This document shows positions 22,201 through 34,457 of a stretch of 64,000 nt of DNA, one piece after another. The position numbers and the translations under genes were made by a program. Each line of letters begins with the position of its first letter. Within the stretch, counting starts at the first letter, position 1. The DNA is from Plazaster borealis (Eukaryota; Echinodermata; Asteroidea; Forcipulatida; Labidiasteridae): assembly GCA_021014325.1 (NCBI GenBank), contig CM037474.1, positions 1,637,001-1,701,000 on the forward strand, written 5' to 3'. The notes below the pieces were generated by a model. The model saw only the letters and a program-made list of their open reading frames with translations, ran no database searches and had not been told where the DNA came from.

Positions 22201-25200
22201 TGAAAGTTTGAGTTCAATTGGTCATCGAGATCACGAGAAAATAGTGAAAAGATACCTTATGTGTTTTCTGGGTTTTTTTTCAAAATATCGCGCGCGATAG
22301 AAACTATTGTTTTACTCATTTCTCAGAAACAATAGCATTTTAGGCAAAAATATTTTAAGGAACCTTTTTCTACCATTACTTACTTTAAATCATGTAAGTT
22401 GTGTGTGAATCTGTGAACATTTGTGTTTTCGATCTTACCAATAGTGTACAGGCCTTTAAAGTTGGTAGACTTTTAAAATTAAACTCGAACGCAATAAGTA
22501 AGGGGAGCAGTGACCCAGGGTGTTTTTTCTTTCATCATTTTCTTGCAACTTCGATGACCAATTGAGCCCAAATTTTCACAGGCTTGTTATTTTATGCATA
22601 TGTTGGGATACACTAAGTGAGAACACTGGTGTTTGACAATTCCCAAACGTGTTCAGTGGATTTAAAGTTGGTAAAGATTTAAAATTAAACTCGAACGCAA
22701 TAAGTAAGAGGAGCAGTGAACCAGTGGAAGGGCTCAGGACTCTGAACCCAAAGGGTAGGCCCAGTGGGTTCGATTCAGACTTGATGACCCTTCGGTTCAT
22801 ACTTTACAAAGGATACTATGGCATGGGAGATCAGCGCTTCATACTTGCAAAACTACAAGTAAACGATTATGTAACCCTGAAAATAAAAGAAATGTCGATT
22901 GTTTCTTTTGACTGCAAGTCGGCATTGTCAGATTGTGACGGCACGAAATGCACCCTCAAACACATGCTCAAACTCAACGTTAAAGGTTTTGTACCTCAAA
23001 ATCATTGTCCACATTTTGTGTGATTCCATATGCATGAACAATCAAATCTGTGAAAGTTTGAGCTAAATTGGTCATCGAGATCACGAGAAAATAGTGAAAA
23101 GAGACCTTATGTGTTTTCTGTTTTTTCAAAATATCGCGCGCGATAAAAACTTTTGTTTTACTCATTTCTCAGAAACAATAGCATTTTAGGCAAAAATATT
23201 TTAAGGAACCCTTTCTACCATTACTTACTTTAAATCATGTAAGTTTTGTGTGAATCTGTGAACATTTGTGTTTTCGATCTTACCAATAGTGTACAGGGCC
23301 TTTAAAGTTGGTAGACTTTAAAATTAAACTCGAACGCAATAAGTAAGGGGAGCAGTGACCCAGGGTGTTTTTTCTTTCATCATTTTCTTGCAACTTCGAT
23401 GACCAATTGAGCCCAAATTTTCACAGGCTTGTTATTTTATGCATATGTTGGGATACACCAAGTGAGAACACTGGTCTTTGACAATTCCCAAACGTGTTCA
23501 GTGGATTTAAAGTTGGTAAAGATTTAAAATTAAACTCGAACGCAATAAGTAAGGGGAGCAGTGAACCAGTGGAAGGGCTCAGGACTCTGAACCCAAAGGG
23601 TAGGCCCAATGGGTTCGATTCAGACTTGATGACCCTTCGGTTCATACTTTACAAAGGATACTATGGCATGGGAGATCAGCGCTTCATACTTGCAAAACTA
23701 CAAGCAAACGATTATGTAACCCTGAAAATAAAAGAAATGTCGATTGTTTCTTTTGACTGCAAGTCGGCATTGTCAGATTGTGACGGCACGAAATGCACCC
23801 TCAAACACATGCTCAAACTCAACGTTAAAGGTTTTGTACACTTTCGGTAACAGCTCAAAATCAGTGTCCACATTTTGTGTGATTCCATATGCATGAACAA
23901 ACAAACCTGTGAAAGTTTGAGTTCAATTGGTCATCGAGATCACGAGAAAATAGTGAAAAGAGACCTTATGTGTTTTCTGTTTTTTTTTTAAATATCGCGC
24001 GCGATAAAAACTATTGTTTTACTCATTTCTCAGAAACAATAGCATTTTAGGCAAAAATATTTTAAGGAACCCTTTCTACCATTACTTACTTTAAATCATG
24101 TAAGTTTTGTGTGAATCTGTGAACATTTGTGTTTTCGATCTTACCAATAGTGTACAGGGCCTTTAAAGTTGGTAGACTTTTAAAATTAAACTCGAACGCA
24201 ATAAGTAAGGGGAGCAGTGACCCAGGGTGTTTTTTCTTTCATCATTTTCTTGCAACTTCGATGACCAATTGAGCCCAAATTTTCACAGGCTTGTTATTTT
24301 ATGCATATGTTGGGATACACCAAGTGAGAACACTGGTCTTTGACAATTCCCAAACGTGTACAGGGCCTTTAAAGTTGGTAAAGATTTAAAATTAAACTCG
24401 AACGCAATAAGTAAGGGGAGCAGTGAACCAGTGGAAGGGCTCAGGACTCTGAACCCAAAGGGTAGGCCCAATGGGTTCGATTCAGACTTGATGACCCTTC
24501 GGTTCATACTTTACAAAGGATACTATGGTATGGGAGATCAGCGCTTCTTACTTGCAAAACTACAAGTAGACGATTATGTAACCCTGAAAAAAATATAAGA
24601 AATGTCGATTGTTTCTTTTGACTGCAAGTCGGCATTGTCAGATTGTGACGGCACGAAATGCACCCTCAAACACATGCTCAAACTCAACGTTAAAGGTTTT
24701 GTACACTTTCGGTAACAGCTCAAAATCAGTGTCCACATTTTGTGTGATTCCATATGCATGAGCAAACAAATCTGTGAAAGTTTGAGCTCAATTGGTCATC
24801 GAGATCACAAGAAATTAGTGAAAAGAGACCTTATGTGTTTTCTGTTTTTTCAAAATATCGCGCGCGATAAAAACTATTGTTTTACTCATTTCTCAGAAAC
24901 AATAGCATTTTAGGCAAAAATATTTTAAGGAACCCTTTCTACCATTACTTACTTTAAATCATGTAAGTTTTGTGTGAATCTATGAACATTTGTGTTTTCG
25001 ATCTTACCAATAGTGTACAGGGCCTTTAAAGTTGGTAGACTTTTAAAATTAAACTCGAACGCAATAACTAAGGGGAGCAGTGACCCAGGGTGTTTTTTCT
25101 TTCATCATTTTCTTGCAACTTCGATGACCAATTGAGCCCAAATTTTCACAGGCTTGTTATTTTATGCATATGTTGGGATACACCAAGTGAGAACACTGGT

Positions 25201-28200
25201 CTTTGACAATTCCCAAACGTGTTCAGTGGATTTAAAGTTGGTAAAGATTTAAAATTAAACTCGAACGCAATAAGTAAGGGGAGCAGTGAACCAGTGGAAG
25301 GGCTCAGGACTCTGAACCCAAAGGGTAGGCCCAATGGGTTCGATTCAGACTTGATGACCCTTCGGTTCATACTTTACAAAGGATACTATGGCATGGGAGA
25401 TCAGTGCTTCATACTTGCAAAACTACAAGTAAACGATTATGTAACCCTGAAAAAATATAAGAAATGTCGATTGTTTCTTTTGACTGCAAGTCGGCATTGT
25501 CAGATTGTGATGGCACGAAGCAATGCACCCTCAAACACATGCTCAAACTCAACGTTAAAGGTTTTGTACACTTTGGTAACAGCTCAAAATCAGTGTCCAC
25601 ATTTTGTGTGATTCCATATGCATGAACAAACAAACCTGTGAAAGTTTGAGTTCAATTGGTCATCGAGATCACGAGAAAATAGTGAAAAGAGACCTTATGT
25701 GTTTTCTGTTTTTTTTTTTCAAAATATCGCGCGCGATAAAAACTATTGTTTTACTCATTTCTCAGAAACAATAGCATTTTAGGCAAAAATATTTTAAGGA
25801 ACCTTTTCTACCATTACTTACTTTAAATCATGTAAGTTGTGTGTGAATCTGTGAACATTTGTGTTTTTCGATCTTACCAATAGTGTACAGGGCCTTTAAA
25901 GTTGGTAGACTTTTAAAATTAAACTCGAACGCAATAAGTAAGGGGAGCAGTGACCCAGGGTGTTTTTTCTTTCATCATTTTCTTGCAACTTCGATGACCA
26001 ATTGAGCCCAAATTTTCACAGGCTTGTTATTTTATGCATATGTTGGGATACACCAAGTGAGAACACTGGTCTTTGACAATTCCCAAACGTGTTCAGTGGA
26101 TTTAAAGTTGGTAAAGATTTAAAATTAAACTCGAACGCAATAAGTAAGGGGAGCAGTGAACCAGTGGAAGGGCTCAGGACTCTGAACCCAAAGGGTAGGC
26201 CCAATGGGTTCGATTCAGACTTGATGACCCTTCGGTTCATACTTTACAAAGGATACTATGGCATGGGAGATCAGTGCTTCATACTTGCAAAACTACAAGT
26301 AAACGATTATGTAACCCTGAAAAAAATAAAAGAAATGTCGATTGTTTCTTTTGACTGCAAGTCGGCATTGTCAGATTGTGACGGCACGAAATGCACCCTC
26401 AAACACATGCTCAAACTCAACGTTAAAGGTTTTGTACACTTTGGTAACAGCTCAAAATCATTGTCCACATTTTGTGTGATTCCATATGCATGAACAATCA
26501 AATCTGTGAAAGTTTGAGCTCAATTGGTCATCGAGATCACAAGAAATTAGTGAAAAGAGACCTTATGTGTTTTCTGTTTTTTCAAAATATCGCGCGCGAT
26601 AAAAACTATTGTTTTACTCATTTCTCAGAAACAATAGCATTTTAGGCAAAAATATTTTAAGGAACCCTTTCTACCATTACTTACTTTAAATCATGTAAGT
26701 TTTGTGTGAATCTATGAACATTTGTGTTTTCGATCTTACCAATAGTGTACAGGGCCTTTAAAGTTGGTAGACTTTTAAAATTAAACTCGAACGCAATAAG
26801 TAAGGGGAGCAGTGACCCAGGGTGTTTTTTCTTTCATCATTTTCTTGCAACTTCGATGACCAATTGAGCCCAAATTTTCACAGGCTTGTTATTTTATGCA
26901 TATGTTGGGATACACCAAGTGAGAACACTGGTGTTTGACAATTCCCAAACGTGTTCAGTGGATTTAAAGTTGGTAAAGATTTAAAATTAAACTCGAACGC
27001 AATAAGTAAGGGGAGCAGTGAACCAGTGGAAGGGCTCAGGACTCTGAACCCAAAGGGTAGGCCCAATGGGTTCGATTCAGACTTGATGACCCTTCGGTTC
27101 ATACTTTACAAAGGATACTATGGCATGGGAGATCAGTGCTTCATACTTGCAAAACTACAAGTAAACGATTATGTAACCCTGAAAAAATATAAGAAATGTC
27201 GATTGTTTCTTTTGACTGCAAGTCGGCATTGTCAGATTGTGACGGCACGAAATGCACCCTCAAACACATGCTCAAACTCAACGTTAAAGGTTTTGTACAC
27301 TTTGGTAACAGCTCAAAATCATTGTCCACATTTTGTGTGATTCCATATGCATGAACAAACAAATCTGTGAAAGTTTGAGCTCAATTGGTCATCGAGATCA
27401 CAAGAAATTAGTGAAAAGAGACCTTATGTGTTTTCTGTTTTTTCAAAATATCGCGCGATAAAAACTATTGTTTTACTCATTTCTCAGAAACAATAGCATT
27501 TTAGGCAAAAATATTTTAAGGAACCCTTTCTACCATTACTTACTTTAAATCATGTAAGTTTTGTGTGAATCTATGAACATTTGTGTTTTCGATCTTACCA
27601 ATAGTGTACAGGGCCTTTAAAGTTGGTAGACTTTTAAAATTAAACTCGAACGCAATAAGTATAGGGGAGCAGTGACCCAGGGTGTTTTTTCTTTCATCAT
27701 TTTCTTGCAACTTCGATGACCAATTGAGCCCAAATTTTCACAGGCTTGTTATTTTATGCATATGTTGGGATACACCAAGTGAGAACACTGGTCTTTGACA
27801 ATTCCCAAACGTGTTCAGTGGATTTAAAGTTGGTAAAGATTTAAAATTAAACTCGAACGCAATAAGTAAGGGGAGCAGTGAACCAGTGGAAGGGCTCAGG
27901 ACTCTGAACCCAAAGGGTAGGCCCAATGGGTTCGATTCAGACTTGATGACCCTTCGGTTCATACTTTACAAAGGATACTATGGCATGGGAGATCAGCGCT
28001 TCATACTTGCAAAACTACAAGTAAACGATTATGTAACCCTGAAAAAATATAAGAAATGTCGATTGTTTCTTTTGACTGCAAGTCGGCATTGTCAGATTGT
28101 GACGGCACGAAATGCACCCTCAAACACATGCTCAAACTCAACGTTAAAGGTTTTGTACACTTTCGGTAACAGCTCAAAATCAGTGTCCACATTTTGTGTG

Positions 28201-31197
28201 ATTCCATATGCATGAACAAACAAACCTGTGAAAGTTTGAGTTCAATTGGTCATCGAGATCACGAGAAAATAGTGAAAAGAGACCTTATGTGTTTTCTGTT
28301 TGTTTTTTTTTAATTATCGCGCGCGATAAAAACTATTGTTTTACTCATTTCTCAGAAACAATAGCATTTTAGGCAAAAATATTTTAAGGAACCTTTTCTA
28401 CCATTACTTACTTTAAATCATGTAAGTTGTGTGTGAATCTGTGAACATTTGTGTTTTCGATCTTACCAATAGTGTACAGGGCCTTTAAAGTTGGTAGACT
28501 TTTAAAATTAAACTCGAACGCAATAAGTAAGGGGAGCAGTGACCCAGGGTGTTTTTTCTTTCATCATTTTCTTGCAACTTCGATGACCAATTGAGCCCAA
28601 ATTTTCACAGGCTTGTTATTTTATGCATATGTTGGGATACACCAAGTGAGAACACTGGTCTTTGACAATTCCCAAACGTGTTCAGTGGATTTAAAGTTGG
28701 TGAAGATTTAAAATTAAACTCGAACGCAATAAGTAAGGGGAGCAGTGAACCAGTGGAAGGGCTCAGGACTCTGAACCCAAAGGGTAGGCCCAATGGGTTC
28801 GATTCAGACTTGATGACCCTTCGGTTCTTACTTTACAAAGGATACTATGGCATGGGAGATCAGCGCTTCATACTTGCAAAACTACAAGTAAACGATTATG
28901 TAACCCTGAAAAAAATATAAGAAATGTCGATTGTTTCTTTTGACTGCAAGTCGGCATTGTCAGATTGTGACGGCACGAAATGCACCCTCAAACACATGCT
29001 CAAATTCAACGTTAAAGGTTTTGTACACTTTCGGTAACAGCTCAAAATCAGTGTCCACATTTGGTGTGATTCCATATGCATGAACAAATAAACCTGTGAA
29101 AGTTTGAGATCAATTGGTCATCGAGATCACGAGAAAATAGTGAAAAGAGACCTTATGTGTTTTCTGGGTTTTTTTTAAATATCGCGCGCGATAAAAACTA
29201 TTGTTTTACTCATTTCTCAGAAACAATAGCATTTTAGGCAAAAATATTTTAAGGAACCTTTTCTACCATTACTTACTTTAAATCATGTAAGTTGTGTGTG
29301 AATCTGTAAACATTTGTGTTTTTCGATCTTACCAATAGTGTACAGGGCCTTTAAAGTTGGTAAAGATTTAAAATTAAACTCGAACGCAATAAGTAAGGGG
29401 AGCAGTGAACCAGTGGAAGGGCTCAGGACTCTGAACCCAAAGGGTAGGCCCAATGGGTTCGATTCAGACTTGATGACCCTTCGGTTCATACTTTACAAAG
29501 GATACTATGGCATGGGAGATCAGCGCTTCTTACTTGCAAAACTACAAGTAGACGATTATGTAACCCTGAAAAAAATATAAGAAATGTCGATTGTTTCTTT
29601 TGACTGCAAGTCGGCATTGTCAGATTGTGACGGCACGAAATGCACCCTCAAACACATGCTCAAACTCAACGTTAAAGGTTTTGTACACTTTGGTAACAGC
29701 TCAAAATCATTGTCCACATTTTGTGTGATTCCATATGCATGAACAAACAAATCTGTGAAAGTTTGAGCTCAATTGGTCATTGAGATCACGAGAAAATAGT
29801 GAAAAGAGACCTTATGTGTTTTCTGTTTTTTTTTTTTTTTAATTATCGCGCGCGATAAAAACTATTGTTTTACTCATTTCTCAGAAACAATAGCATTTTA
29901 GGCAAAAATATTTTAAGGAACCTTTTCTACCATTACTTACTTTAAATCATGTAAGTTGTGTGTGAATCTGTGAACATTTGTGTTTTCGATCTTACCAATA
30001 GTGTACAGGGCCTTTAAAGTTGGTAGACTTTTAAAATTAAACTCGAACGCAATAAGTAAGGGGAGCAGTGAACCAGTGGAAGGGCTCAGGACTCTGAACC
30101 CAAAGGGTAGGCCCAATGGGTTCGATTCAGACTTGATGACCCTTCGGTTCATACTTTACAAAGGATACTATGGTATGGGAGATCAGCGCTTCATACTTGC
30201 AAAACTACAAGTAAACGATTATGTAACCCTGAAAAAAATATAAGAAATGTCGATTGTTTCTTTTGACTGCAAGTCGGCATTGTCAGATTGTGACGGCACG
30301 AAATGCACCCTCAAACACATGCTCAAACTCAACGTTAAAGGTTTTGTACACTTTCGGTAACAGCTCAAAATCAGTGTCCACATTTGGTGTGATTCCATAT
30401 GCATGAACAAACAAATCTGTGAAAGTTTGAGCTCAATTGGTCATCGAGATCACAAGAAATTAGTGAAAAGAGACCTTATGTGTTTTCTGTTTTTTCAAAA
30501 TATCGCGCGCGATAAAAACTATTGTTTTACTCATTTCTCAGAAACAATAGCATTTTAGGCAAAAATATTTTAAGGAACCCTTTCTACCATTACTTACTTT
30601 AAATCATGTAAGTTTTGTGTGAATCTATGAACATTTGTGTTTTCGATCTTACCAATAGTGTACAGGGCCTTTAAAGTTGGTAGACTTTTAAAATTAAACT
30701 CGAACGCAATAAGTAAGGGGAGCAGTGACCCAGGGTGTTTTTTCTTTCATCATTTTCTTGCAACTTCGATGACCAATTGAGCCCAAATTTTCACAGGCTT
30801 GTTATTTTATGCATATGTTGGGATACACCAAGTGAGAACACTGGTCTTTGACAATTCCCAAACGTGTTCAGTGGATTTAAAGTTGGTAAAGATTTAAAAT
30901 TAAACTCGAACGCACTAAGTAAGGGGAGCAGTGAACCAGTGGAAGGGCTCAGGACTCTGAACCCAAAGGGTAGGCCCAATGGGTTCGATTCAGACTTGAT
31001 GACCCTTCGGTTCATACTTTACAAAGGATACTATGGCATGGGAGATCAGTGCTTCATACTTGTAAAACTACAAGTAAACGATTATGTAACCCTGAAAATA
31101 AAAGAAATGTCGATTGTTTCTTTTGACTGCAAGTCGGCATTGTCAGATTGTGATGGCACGAAGCAATGCACCCTCAAACACATGCTCAAACTCAACG
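19226..31197. repeat. tandem array of ~15 composite transposon units (~0.86 kb each)
   Basis: The landmark aaagttggta(aagatt) followed by aattaaactcgaacgcaat recurs at 19226, 20090, 20937, 21799, 22664, 23510, 24371, 25234, 26104, 26966, 27826, 28693, 29353, 30017 and 30879. Spacing is 846-870 bases except two units of about 660. Each full unit holds: a tRNA-Gln-like SINE piece (gtggaagggctcaggactc, box B gggttcgattc); about 240 bases of body (tactatggcatgggagatc); a complete 343-bp TTAA MITE (family B, for example 19544-19886); a second copy of the cgaacgcaataagtaagg segment; and a ~140-base end of MITE family A. Units are nearly identical. Every unit shows parallel small reading frames on both strands, which reflect repetition, not genes. 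Confidence 0.93.
19544..19886. repeat. MITE family B, type copy inside the array
   Basis: Left terminus ttaaaggttttgtacacttt, right terminus taccaatagtgtacaggcct followed by ttaa. Near the middle lies the perfect palindrome tatcgcgcgcgata. One such element occurs in every array unit. A degenerate relative outside the array is at about 43014-43215 (gctcaattggtcaccagagt; attgttttacccatttctca). Confidence 0.8.
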
Positions 31198-31545
31198 TTA
31201 AAGGTTTTGTACACTTTGGTAATTGTCAAAGACCAGTGTTTTCACTAGGTGTATCCCAACATATGCATAAAATAACAAGCCTGTGAAAATTTGGGCTCAA
31301 TTGGTCATCTAAGTTGCAAGAAAATGATGAAAGAAAAAACACCCTTGTTGTGCAAATTTGTGTGCTTTCAGATAGGAATAAAAACTTCTTGCAAGAAGTT
31401 TTTATTATTTTAGTGAGAAATTACCTCTTTCTCAAAAACTACGTTACTTCAGAGGAAGTCGTTTCATACCGTTGATAGTATACCAAGTCAGTTTTTATGC
31501 TAATAATTATTTGTTTTGAGTCATTACCAAACGTGTACGATACCT
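31198..31545. repeat. hybrid MITE B/A copy, right border of the array
   Basis: The left terminus is that of family B (ttaaaggttttgtacacttt). After ggtaattgtcaaagacc the sequence is family A to its other end (accaaacgtgtacgatacct). The terminal TTAA is lost on the right (cctcgtgcc). Confidence 0.75.
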
Positions 31546-32916
31546 CGTGCCGTTGTGTAGAACATTACGCAAAATTACCCTGTTTTCTGACTATTTCAAT
31601 TTTTAACACGGATCTACAAGGTCCATTTGTATTCTATAACTTGTATTAACTACACAAGAAAGCTTATACCTATAACGCTCCATACAGACATTAAATCGTA
31701 TCAATATGTAAATACAGTAATCCAGCGTGACTGGAGGCCATTTTGAATACTGCGTCACGGCACCAAAATGTCCAGTACCCCGACTCCTACTAAAGTATTT
31801 CTGGTGTTAAACGATAAGTTGGTACCTGTTGTTTTCTTAGGCTGGTTCCAACCGTTGTGTTGGTTCAGGACCACAACTGGCTCTCGCGAGATCTCGCGAT
31901 TAATTGTGAGAACTGAAAGTAGGGTCTCGCCCATCTTTTAGCTTTGTTTGTCTTTTGTTTCGTTTTTCAAATTATTATTCTTCAGAAATTTCTTCAGAAA
32001 TTTATACTGCATGAAAACGCTTGGAGTAGCTTTCTAAACGTGCAGTAACTTGTAGGCTTATATTTGAAAATGACATTATTTTACTGATGGAATTTTCTTA
32101 CAAAAATCGTGTCATAGTAGGGCAACAAATATTCCACACACACAACAAGAAGAAGACAAAGAAAACAAGTTGTTGAATTATTCTTAGTCCAAAATGAGTT
32201 TTTTTCACCCATGTGCCTTGGTAAAAGTCAACCTTTGTTCAAAGTTCTCCGTTTAGACCTTTGATCAACTCCAGCCCTTATTACAATTGCTTCAGTTATT
32301 GGCAATTGTTTACAAGATTGTCCAGAAGTTTTAAACGAATGCTCGTTTTGCAATTTTCAGTTGCTTGCGCGAAGAAATTGTTTAATCATTAAAGACATTA
32401 GACATAATTTGTTCACTTTTTATAAATCTATTTGTAATCCACTTACGGCAATAATAAGTCGGTCTTTCAGAGCTCTATAATTTTTTTTTTCTTTTTTTTC
32501 TGTTTTATTTCAAAGCGCATATGTAATAATTATTCACAATTTACAAATATACACTGGTCCATATATTTATTGTACAATCTCTCTTTAAAAAGACGGTGAC
32601 AAAACTGGCTTTTTAAGCCACTTTTGGCATTCAGCTACTCTTCAAGCAAACCTTGAACCAAGACAAGGCAGTGACAATTTTTTTATTTTCAGTCCCGTGA
32701 AAAGAACTATTCCCAAAATGATAACATGGAAAACCTTAAGAATGCAAGACTCTAAGCTGCTCGGTGGTAGTAGACATACCGGGTAATTTACAATTGTTTA
32801 CTTATAGTTCTGAGCATGCATAGATTTCCTTTTACAATGGATTTACACTGTAATTTTACTGCCCCCAAATCTCCCCTTGTCAAACACCACATGAATGAGA
32901 CAGCTTGATTCACTGC
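31546..32916. other. intergenic stretch without a recognised gene
   Basis: AT-rich DNA between the array and the MITE E cluster. One CpG-rich patch with ctcgcgagatctcgcga is at 31870-31890. The 3' ends of transcripts from CXXC1 could reach here, but no clear polyadenylation signal was assigned. Confidence 0.5.
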
Positions 32917-34085
32917 AGAGGCCAATTTCATAGAGCTGCTCAATGGTAAGCAAATTTTTCTTCTTACTATAGCAGAAAAATTTGCTTAAGCACAAGCGTA
33001 TTTCACAGGTTAGCAAGAAAATTATGTGGCCAGCTTGCCTTGCCACCATGGATTTGCATTGTTCTGTCAGTCATTTGCTTACAGTAAAAAGCAAAAGCAC
33101 CTGGGCCCAATTTCATGGAGCTGCTTAACGGTAGGCAATTTTTCATGCTAACTATAGCAGAAAAATTTGCTTAGTTTGCTTAAGTGTAACCGTATTTCAC
33201 AGGTTAGCAAGAAAATTAGGCGGCCAGCTTGCGTGTTCACCATGAATTTGTATGGTTACGTCATTCGATTTCATACAGTAAGCACCGGAAGGTTAGCATG
33301 CCTTTTCGTGTGCTTAAGGTTAGCATGGCTAGCTATGAAATGGAAACTTACGCTGTAAGCACCAAAACGGCCGTTAAGCAGCTTTCTGAAAGTGGGCCCT
33401 GAAGGTTAGCCTCCCATGCTTACAGTCAGCAGTGCTTTGAAATGGAAGTAACACAGTAAGCACCAAGTTGGACATTAATCAGTGCTATGAAATTGGGCCC
33501 AGGTGTCTGGCAATCGACCAAAAGACCCCATGCATATGATCACAAAGCACCCTTACTGAGGTGAAGTGAAGACCTCTCCATGGCCAAGAGCAGGGGCCAA
33601 GCAGACATTTCTAGTTTGACCTCAGCGATGAGAAATGAGAAATGCTACATTATAGACACTAATTAGGTGTTATTTGAAAGCTCTTATTCTCCTCTATTTG
33701 GTGAACAAACAATCTCAGTTATGGCAGGAAGTTCCTGGTTTGGAGCATCCATTATATTAGCAAATTCCGGTTCTTCACATCTGAAAGACATTTTCCTACA
33801 GAATGTTATCATGGGGCAGCCATTTTGTTTTCCTCGATGCAGCCAACTTCGGAACCACTGCTTCTGCTTGGGCTTTGGCTGTCTCCTTCCATCTGGTCTC
33901 AATCCATAGAGCTGCTTAAGCACAAAAAGTAGCTAAGCATAACAGAAGTACGCTTACCAGAATAAGGCTACCAGCCAAACTACCATGTCACAAGTACAAT
34001 TTGTGACTGGTATCCTGCTCATTTCTGCTTAGCAGAAAATTGTTGAGCAATATTTTTTGCTTAAGCAGCTCTATGAAATTGGGCC
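32917..34085. repeat. cluster of MITE family E copies
   Basis: Repeated segments begin or end with cccaatttcatagagctgct or its reverse: 32917-33100, 33103-33395, about 33395-33501 and 33897-34085. Internal motifs such as atagcagaaaaatttgctta and cacaggttagcaagaaaatt occur twice in direct orientation 200 bases apart. Between 33502 and 33896 no feature is recognised. Confidence 0.75.
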
Positions 34086-34340
34086 TAGTTTGAAGCTCCA
34101 GACCAAGACATTTTCAAAATAACTGACAGAACCTAAGCCGGAGTCGAAGCCGTTGTTTTGAAAAGGACCTAAGACAAAACCGAAGCTTGAAGAAAAAACA
34201 CTCAGTCTAGCCCACTATTGTCAAACAAATGATTACTAGAATACTACTATCACTCCAATAGAGTCTTCTAGGAACCTGATAAAGACGAGATGATAAACCA
34301 CAAAGAAAACTGATTTTAATTCTCTCTGAGATAGGGAGTC

Positions 34341-34411
34341 CACTAGATAGTTCAGTCAGTAGAGAGCCGGCACATTAATCTGGTGGTCACAGGTTCAAAT
34401 CCTGTTCTAGT
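34341..34411 (+). repeat. tRNA-Lys-like SINE head
   Basis: actagatagttcagtcag, attaatctggtggtc and caggttcaaatcctg follow the pattern of the copy at 1648-1718. The anticodon arm is not a good stem. It lies just downstream of the CXXC1 stop codon and may be in its 3' UTR. Confidence 0.6.
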
Positions 34412-34457
34412 CAATTGTTCTTTGTTGACTCGAAAATTGAAGATGAGCTATATGAGT

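Noticed and set aside
19226..31197. CRISPR-like or bacterial repeat array
   Set aside because: The unit is ~860 bp with transposon termini, no short direct repeat/unique spacer pattern, and the host genes are spliced animal genes.
19286..31286. Dozens of repeated 60-140 codon frames on both strands in the array
   Set aside because: They fall in a tandem repeat made of SINE and MITE sequence, vary by frameshifts between units (ending after 80, 118, 124, 129 or 134 residues) and cross MITE termini. Repetition explains them; they are not a gene family.
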